Shown here: positions 6,227-9,905 of the stretch, one piece after another
Position numbering within the stretch: the first letter of the stretch is position 1
Layout of the letters: every line of letters starts with the position of its first letter
NCBI GenBank assembly: GCA_030835005.1
Contig: JAUQWT010000036.1
Span: 1-9,905, forward strand
Direction of reading: 5' to 3'
DNA: 9,905 nucleotides
From: Ignavibacteria bacterium
Lineage (GTDB): Bacteria; Bacteroidota; Ignavibacteria; Tepidaquicellales; OLB5
Made by a program: the position numbers and the translations under genes
The notes under the pieces: model-generated
Seen by the model: the letters and a program-made list of their open reading frames with translations, nothing else
Told to the model about the DNA's origin: nothing
Database searches by the model: none

Positions 6227-6964
6227 TTGAAAAAATTAGTTGCGTTATTAATAATATTAGCAGCTTGTTTTAGCTTGAACAACAACTCTACATTTTCACA
6301 GCCACAATTGAAAGTTCATGTAACCGGTGGTTATGACTTACCGCTTCCTGATCTTAAAGGTACCTACCCAACTGACACAAATTCTATGTTTCAGAAAAGC
6401 GGATTTAATGTTGGCGCAGATGTAAAATACTATCTTGGCAAGAAAAGAAACGTTGGTATTACTTTAGGTGGTTCATATAACGCTTTTACTTCGGGTGATG
6501 TTACAATGACAAACCCCAACGGTGTAGGAGTACAAAAAATGAACATTTTAGCTGTAGCTTTAGGTGTTGAGTATAATTTCATGCCCAAAGGGAAAACACA
6601 GCCATTCTTAGGGTTAGAATTTACCGGTAATTTCTTTAGTGGTAAACGTACATTCACACCGACTAGTGGAACAGCATCTGAACAAACAATGAAATCAGCT
6701 TCAAGATTCGGTGTTCAGATTGGCGGCGGTGTTGATTTTAAATTAAGCAAAAGCGTAGGTGCTGTTTTAGGAGTGAAATACAACCTTGCCAATTTAATCG
6801 GTAAAGATTCAGCAAGCACTACGGTTGCAAATGAATTTACTTTGACAGATAAAGAATATACTGTTGGAGCAACAACCATAAAGTCAAAGAATCTTTCTTA
6901 CATACAGATCTATGCTGGTGTTTCTTTCTTCTTCAATGAACCAAAGAAGATGGTTAAGAAATAA
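6227..6964 (+). CDS. Outer-membrane beta-barrel protein, copy 1 of 4
   Basis: This 245-residue protein has a signal peptide (MKKLVALLIILAACFSL..., likely cut before Gln25 at FSQ) and a body of alternating-hydrophobicity strands with Gly/Asn turns. Family blocks are GGYDLPLPDLKG (34-45), KSGFNVG (57-63), LGVEYNF (112-118), PFLGLEFTGNFFSGK (126-140), KSASRFG (156-162), GAVLGVKYNLANLIGK (178-193), LTDKE (206-210) and SYIQIYAGVSFFF (224-236), then a basic tail NEPKKMVKK. This fits the small 'outer membrane beta-barrel' families with about eight strands. The ligand is unknown. It differs from its paralogues: it has a strong Shine-Dalgarno, and 13 of 21 Leu codons are TTA with no CTG, CTC or CTA (barrel 2 uses TTA for 3 of 22), which suggests high expression or a different history. 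A terminator follows closely. Confidence 0.85.
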   Translation: MKKLVALLIILAACFSLNNNSTFSQPQLKVHVTGGYDLPLPDLKGTYPTDTNSMFQKSGFNVGADVKYYLGKKRNVGITLGGSYNAFTSGDVTMTNPNGVGVQKMNILAVALGVEYNFMPKGKTQPFLGLEFTGNFFSGKRTFTPTSGTASEQTMKSASRFGVQIGGGVDFKLSKSVGAVLGVKYNLANLIGKDSASTTVANEFTLTDKEYTVGATTIKSKNLSYIQIYAGVSFFFNEPKKMVKK

Positions 6965-6986
6965 ATAGCTTGATTTTTTTCAAAGG

Positions 6987-7012
6987 AAGGGGTCTGAAAA
7001 GACCCCTTTTTT
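6987..7012 (+). terminator. Rho-independent terminator after barrel 1
   Basis: AAGGGGTC (6987-6994) pairs with GACCCCTT (7001-7008) around a 6-base TGAAAA loop, with a TTTTTT tract (7007-7012). It lies 22 bases after the stop and 28 bases before the next ATG, so the HMA gene needs a promoter that overlaps or directly follows this hairpin. Confidence 0.92.
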
Positions 7013-7040
7013 GTTTATTATTATTTAACGAATTTTGGCT

Positions 7041-7328
7041 ATGATAAAAACGACTGCAATTCTTTTGTTTTTTCTATTTCTTTCTGCTGCATATTCCGGT
7101 ACAGGTTTGAACTCGAAGCTAAAGACAGCTGTAATAAACACTTATGGCATGCATTGCACCGGCTGTGAAGAAACGATTGAAGCCGAAATCAAAAAGCTTG
7201 ACGGAGTAAAATTTGTGAAGGCTGACCATGTAAATGAGAAGATTATTGTTAAATACAATAATTCCAAAACCAACCTTCATAGCATAAAAGAGGCAATAGT
7301 AACTGCGGGATACCGGCTTAAAGATTAA
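7041..7328 (+). CDS. Secreted small heavy-metal-associated (HMA) domain protein, MerP/CopZ-like
   Basis: This 95-residue protein has a signal peptide (MIKTTAILLFFLFLSAAYSG, cut near residue 19-20) and one HMA domain (about 29-93). The metal-binding loop is GMHCTGC (36-42; Cys39, Cys42), followed by the typical EETIEAEIKKLDGV helix, a strand with KIIVKYNN and the final AIVTAGYRL. With a signal peptide it should work in the periplasm like MerP, unlike cytoplasmic CopZ. The metal is not certain: Cu+ is likely from the neighbouring CopA, and Hg2+ or Zn2+ is possible. ATG 7041 is preferred over TTG 7035, which adds two residues. No Shine-Dalgarno is visible. The next barrel begins 19 bases after its stop with no terminator between, while terminators flank the pair, so HMA and barrel 2 are probably one transcript. 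Confidence 0.88.
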   Translation: MIKTTAILLFFLFLSAAYSGTGLNSKLKTAVINTYGMHCTGCEETIEAEIKKLDGVKFVKADHVNEKIIVKYNNSKTNLHSIKEAIVTAGYRLKD

Positions 7329-7330
7329 GT

Positions 7331-7346
7331 TAAATTAACTAATTTA
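7331..7346. repeat. 16-base palindrome TAAATTA-AC-TAATTTA
   Basis: Two perfect 7-base arms (7331-7337 and 7340-7346) flank AC and fill the 19-base gap between the HMA gene and barrel 2, ending one base before ATG 7348. It could be a regulator site or a weak mRNA hairpin hiding the start, but all-A/T palindromes arise readily by chance. Confidence 0.3.
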
Positions 7347-7347
7347 G

Positions 7348-8106
7348 ATGAAGATAATATCAGTTTTTCTCATAGCAATATTTGCGTTGGTTCTCTCAAA
7401 CTTACAGGCACAGCCAAAATTCATCATCAACGTTACCGGAGGTTACAGCCTTCCGCTGCCCCAATTAAAAGGTGATATTACCGATTCTGTTGCCCGCGAA
7501 AGCGGAAATTCTTACTTCATGAAAACAGGCTTTAATTTGGGTTTAACAGGCAAGTATGCGGTCGATAGAAAAGGCAGAATACGCTTGACGCTAGGTGGAA
7601 TGTTTAATAAATTCAGCCTTAATGAAAAGTATACGCATACTAATAATGTTGAGGTTCACAACAACATAACCATTGTATCAGCAAACCTGGGAGGCGAGTA
7701 CAGCTTTACACCAAATGAAAAAACAAGGCCATACTTGGGAATCGAACTGACAGGAAATTTCTTCAGCGGTAAAACAGAAGAAACTGTAACTGCAGCAACA
7801 ACTCTTGCTGAGCATGACGCTCTTGGTACCACTATATCAACACTTAAATCTGCATCAAGATTCGGACTATCTGCCGGCGGCGGTGTCGAAGTTGATTTCA
7901 ACAGAACTATCGGAGCGGTATTCGGATTCAAATATCACTTTTCAAACCTGATCGGTAAAGAATATTCGGCCTCCTCTGTAGCGGGAGAGTTTAACCTGAA
8001 TGATAAGGAAAATGGCACCGTAAAGGCTAAGAATATTTCATTTATTCAGATCTTCCTCGGCGTCACCTTTAGCTTTGCACACAAAAAGAAAATTATTAAA
8101 AAATAG
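7348..8106 (+). CDS. Outer-membrane beta-barrel protein, copy 2 of 4
   Basis: This 252-residue paralogue of the 6227 gene starts at ATG 7348, which has no Shine-Dalgarno. The signal peptide (MKIISVFLIAIFALVLSNLQAQ) probably ends at Ala21. Shared blocks are GGYSLPLPQLKG (31-42), KTGFNLG (59-65), LGGEYSF (114-120), PYLGIELTGNFFSGK (128-142), KSASRFG (167-173), the GAVFGFKYHF-SNLIGK stretch (189-204), LNDKE (217-221) and SFIQIFLGVTFSF (231-243), then a basic tail AHKKKIIKK like copy 1. Conserved blocks are probably strands and the variable stretches surface loops; the 143-165 loop (EETVTAATTLAEHD...) is longer than in copy 1. It is cotranscribed with the HMA gene by position and lacks Cys or a clear His/Met cluster, so it does not look like a metal site itself. 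Confidence 0.85.
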   Translation: MKIISVFLIAIFALVLSNLQAQPKFIINVTGGYSLPLPQLKGDITDSVARESGNSYFMKTGFNLGLTGKYAVDRKGRIRLTLGGMFNKFSLNEKYTHTNNVEVHNNITIVSANLGGEYSFTPNEKTRPYLGIELTGNFFSGKTEETVTAATTLAEHDALGTTISTLKSASRFGLSAGGGVEVDFNRTIGAVFGFKYHFSNLIGKEYSASSVAGEFNLNDKENGTVKAKNISFIQIFLGVTFSFAHKKKIIKK

Positions 8107-8129
8107 CAGTTCAATTGCTGATCACTATT

Positions 8130-8160
8130 GGCGGATTGTGCAATTCGATCCGCCTTTTTT
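8130..8160 (+). terminator. Rho-independent terminator after the HMA-barrel 2 unit
   Basis: GGCGGAT (8130-8136) pairs with ATCCGCC (8148-8154) around an 11-base loop, followed by TTTTTT (8155-8160). It lies 23 bases after the stop of barrel 2. Confidence 0.88.
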
Positions 8161-8265
8161 GTTTAGATCATCTATTAATAATTTCTGAATTTCCAATTGT
8201 TTTAAGGGTTTTTATTTGCTAAATTTAGCTCGTCGAAATTAATCAATTTTGCTGACACAAAAACT

Positions 8266-9039
8266 ATGAAAAAAATATTCTTGTTAAGTGCCCTCCTATT
8301 GATGCTCATAACTAGTGCAAATTCCCAAACAAAGTTATCCTTGAATGTCTATGGTGGCTACACAATTCCTGTTGCTGACCTGCAGGGTGATTTCCCAGAT
8401 ACTTCAAATACCGGACTTTTGAATTTCAGCAAATCTTCAACTCTTTTGACAAAAAGCGGATTCAATGTTGGGATTGCAGGGAAGTATGTAATTGACACTT
8501 TGGGAAAAGCCAGATTGGTTGGAGGGTTAAATATCAATTCACTAAAGGGTTCAAAAGAATATTCCAGACCAACCGGGATATTAACATACAAGAACACAGT
8601 GACTATTTTTGCGATTTCGGCAGGGTTTGAGTATAATTTCTTTCCAAAGAAGAAATTCAATCCATATGCAGGCCTGGAGCTTGCTGTAAATTTCTACAGC
8701 GGAAAGATCACAGCTTCCGGAGAGTCCAACCAGACAATACAGCGCAAAAGCGAATCCAGATTTGGAATTGTTGCCAGCGGCGGACTGGTGATATCAATGA
8801 GCCAAAAAATCGGAATTGTAGTTGGAGTAAAGTACGCTTTGACTAATCTCATTGGTAAAAAATCAGAAATAGTTACTACTACAGGATCATCAGTTTCAGA
8901 AATTGAAGATCCCGGAGGCAGTTCATTTAATGAACTTCCGCTTAATGATGAAACAAACTCAACTGTAAAGGGAAAGTCACTGAATTATGTCCAAATATTT
9001 GCAGGGTTATCGTTTAATCTAGGTAACGCAATAAAGTAG
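8266..9039 (+). CDS. Outer-membrane beta-barrel protein, copy 3 of 4
   Basis: This 257-residue paralogue starts at ATG 8266. The signal peptide (MKKIFLLSALLLMLITSANS) is cut before Gln21. Shared blocks are GGYTIPVADLQG (30-41), TKSGFNVG (62-69), AGFEYNFFP (119-127), NPYAGLELAVNFYSGK (132-147), KSESRFG (161-167), IGIVVGVKYALTNLIGK (182-198), LPLNDETNSTVKGKS (224-238) and YVQIFAGLSFNL (241-252). It is more diverged than copies 1 and 2 (VNFYSGK for GNFFSGK, SESRFG for SASRFG) and has an extra acidic/Ser loop (about 199-222, EIVTTTGSSVSEIEDPGG). It ends GNAIK, without the KKK-type tail of copies 1 and 2. No Shine-Dalgarno; CAATTTTG at 8244-8251 is one base off the -7 consensus. Terminators on both sides make it a single-gene unit. 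Confidence 0.85.
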   Translation: MKKIFLLSALLLMLITSANSQTKLSLNVYGGYTIPVADLQGDFPDTSNTGLLNFSKSSTLLTKSGFNVGIAGKYVIDTLGKARLVGGLNINSLKGSKEYSRPTGILTYKNTVTIFAISAGFEYNFFPKKKFNPYAGLELAVNFYSGKITASGESNQTIQRKSESRFGIVASGGLVISMSQKIGIVVGVKYALTNLIGKKSEIVTTTGSSVSEIEDPGGSSFNELPLNDETNSTVKGKSLNYVQIFAGLSFNLGNAIK

Positions 9040-9060
9040 AACCTGTAATTGTGTACGGTC

Positions 9061-9097
9061 AAATGGCTTAAGTCAAAGACTTAAGCCATTTTCTTTT
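9061..9097 (+). terminator. Perfect 14-bp hairpin terminator after barrel 3
   Basis: AAATGGCTTAAGTC (9061-9074) pairs perfectly with GACTTAAGCCATTT (9078-9091) around an AAA loop, followed by TCTTTT. It lies 21 bases after the stop of barrel 3. Confidence 0.9.
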
Positions 9098-9203
9098 GTA
9101 AAGCCCCATTACTGACATTTTTTTACGTATTATTTTAAGTATAATAATGTTAAAATTGTAAATATTTGTATCAAAAGGAACCGAAAACATTAATATCAGT
9201 TTA

Positions 9204-9905
9204 ATGAAATATAAAATAATTATAATTAGTGCGATTTTGTTTATAAACGCCATAATATACTCTCAACCAACTGCAACTGTCCAATTTATCGGAGGATATT
9301 CTGTACCTCTCGGTTACTACAGCGGGAAATTCGGCGATACTCGGGCTACTTTTACCGGAAATGGAAATCCCGATTCAAGCACGTATTTTATGCGTCCCGG
9401 ATTCAATTACGGCATTTTTGTGAAAGTACCCGTTAGCAAGAAAAGCCCGATCAGCATAAAAGGCGGTCTTGCATTCAATGTATTCGGCCAGTCAAAAGAA
9501 TATACAGAAGGTTCCGGCAGCGTTACTGTCGATCTCAAACAAAGTATATTTGGTGTAACTATGGGAGGAGAATATGAATTTGGAGATAGAAAAAGCAAAG
9601 TTAAGCCATTTGTTGGAGCTGAGCTTTCAGGAAATTTCTTTGCCGGAAAATATACTGAAGATTATATTGATTCCACCGAGACTTTTGATCTTAATGCAGC
9701 ATTCAGGTTGGGTGTCAATTTAGTTGCTGGTGTTGATGTTACTCTGCATAATAATATTGGCGTGCTGGTAGCGGCCAAATATGTTATCGCAAATCTCATA
9801 GGAAAAAGTTACCAGGCAGATACAAGAACAAAGTACAATCTGAATGATGGCAGTTATTCAATTGGCGGCATTAACTACCCTTCAAGAAACATATCATTTC
9901 TACAA
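9204..9905 (+). CDS. Outer-membrane beta-barrel protein, copy 4 of 4 (3' truncated by window edge)
   Basis: An open frame runs from ATG 9204 to the window end (234 codons, still open); an in-frame TAA at 9159 blocks longer starts. The signal peptide is MKYKIIIISAILFINAIIYS before Gln21. Family blocks are present: GGYSVPLGYYSG (30-41), PGFNYGIF (65-72), GGEYEFG (121-127), KPFVGAELSGNFFAGK (134-149), NAAFRLGVNLVAGVDV (164-179), IGVLVAAKYVIANLIGK (185-201), YNLNDGS (211-217) and RNISFLQ (228-234), where the last strand is cut. It is the most diverged copy (FRLG for SRFG, an acidic loop EDYIDSTETFD at 152-162). No Shine-Dalgarno is visible, the closest AAAAGG being 25 bases away. About 10-20 residues are probably missing, judged from the other copies. 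Confidence 0.82.
   Translation, partial: MKYKIIIISAILFINAIIYSQPTATVQFIGGYSVPLGYYSGKFGDTRATFTGNGNPDSSTYFMRPGFNYGIFVKVPVSKKSPISIKGGLAFNVFGQSKEYTEGSGSVTVDLKQSIFGVTMGGEYEFGDRKSKVKPFVGAELSGNFFAGKYTEDYIDSTETFDLNAAFRLGVNLVAGVDVTLHNNIGVLVAAKYVIANLIGKSYQADTRTKYNLNDGSYSIGGINYPSRNISFLQ

Noticed and set aside
7035..7040. TTG start for the HMA protein
   Set aside because: It adds only Met-Ala before a normal signal peptide start at ATG 7041 and overlaps the possible TTTTG element.
7656..8660. Antisense ORFs of 91-100 residues within barrels 2 and 3
   Set aside because: They are mirror frames of clear coding genes, with Pro/Ser-rich translations and no family signature.
9068..9253. Minus-strand 61-residue hydrophobic ORF
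   Set aside because: It overlaps the terminator, the intergenic region and the signal peptide of barrel 4; hydrophobicity comes from AT-rich DNA read backwards, and no ribosome-binding site is seen.
1..9905. CRISPR arrays, tRNA/rRNA genes, insertion sequences, prophage or toxin-antitoxin modules
   Set aside because: No regularly spaced repeats, cloverleaf or rRNA-like segments, transposase or integrase motifs, or small paired toxin-antitoxin genes were seen on either strand.

Overview
The window most likely comes from the Bacteroidota/Chlorobiota/Ignavibacteriota assemblage, with Ignavibacteria-like bacteria the best guess. The evidence is two adjacent proteins with type IX secretion (T9SS) sorting tails (one with the typical ENYPNPFNPST start), low-GC DNA, frequent TTG or Shine-Dalgarno-less starts, and small outer-membrane beta-barrel proteins. 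Nothing looks like phage, IS elements, CRISPR, tRNA or rRNA. The assignment rests on family knowledge, not on a search.

Left part (1-1320): the last 28 codons of one T9SS cargo, a strong terminator, a 306-base AT-rich leader region, then a complete secreted T9SS cargo with an N-terminal GCSCHG motif, followed by a hairpin. A second hairpin lies between this gene and the convergent histidine kinase. The kinase (minus strand, 1433-2644) is a soluble PAS-HisKA-HATPase protein with no response regulator in view. It is divergent from the next block across about 330 bases of AT-rich DNA with two weak Fur-like sequences.

Middle (2974-5999): a YdfG-type short-chain dehydrogenase and a copper-type P1B ATPase (CopA-like) form a tight pair with an 11-base gap. 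The ATPase has all catalytic motifs and an N-terminal GMDCPSC metal-binding domain. It carries Asp where Cu+ pumps usually have the second Ser of the MxxSS motif in the last membrane helix.

Right part (6227-9905): four tandem paralogues of a roughly 250-residue outer-membrane beta-barrel protein, the last cut by the window edge and starting at ATG 9204. They share GGYxxP, GFNxG, GNFFSGK, SRFG, NLIGK and FxQIFxGxxF blocks. Between copies 1 and 2 lies a small secreted heavy-metal-associated (HMA) protein with GMHCTGC. Terminators after copies 1, 2 and 3 separate the units, so HMA and barrel 2 appear to form their own two-gene operon. Copy 1 has a strong Shine-Dalgarno and a distinct TTA-rich codon choice, as if more strongly expressed.

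The most interesting possibility is a metal-handling locus: an inner-membrane Cu ATPase exports the ion, a periplasmic HMA protein could carry it, and a small family of barrels could act at the outer membrane. The link is by context only; the barrels show no obvious metal-ligand clusters.
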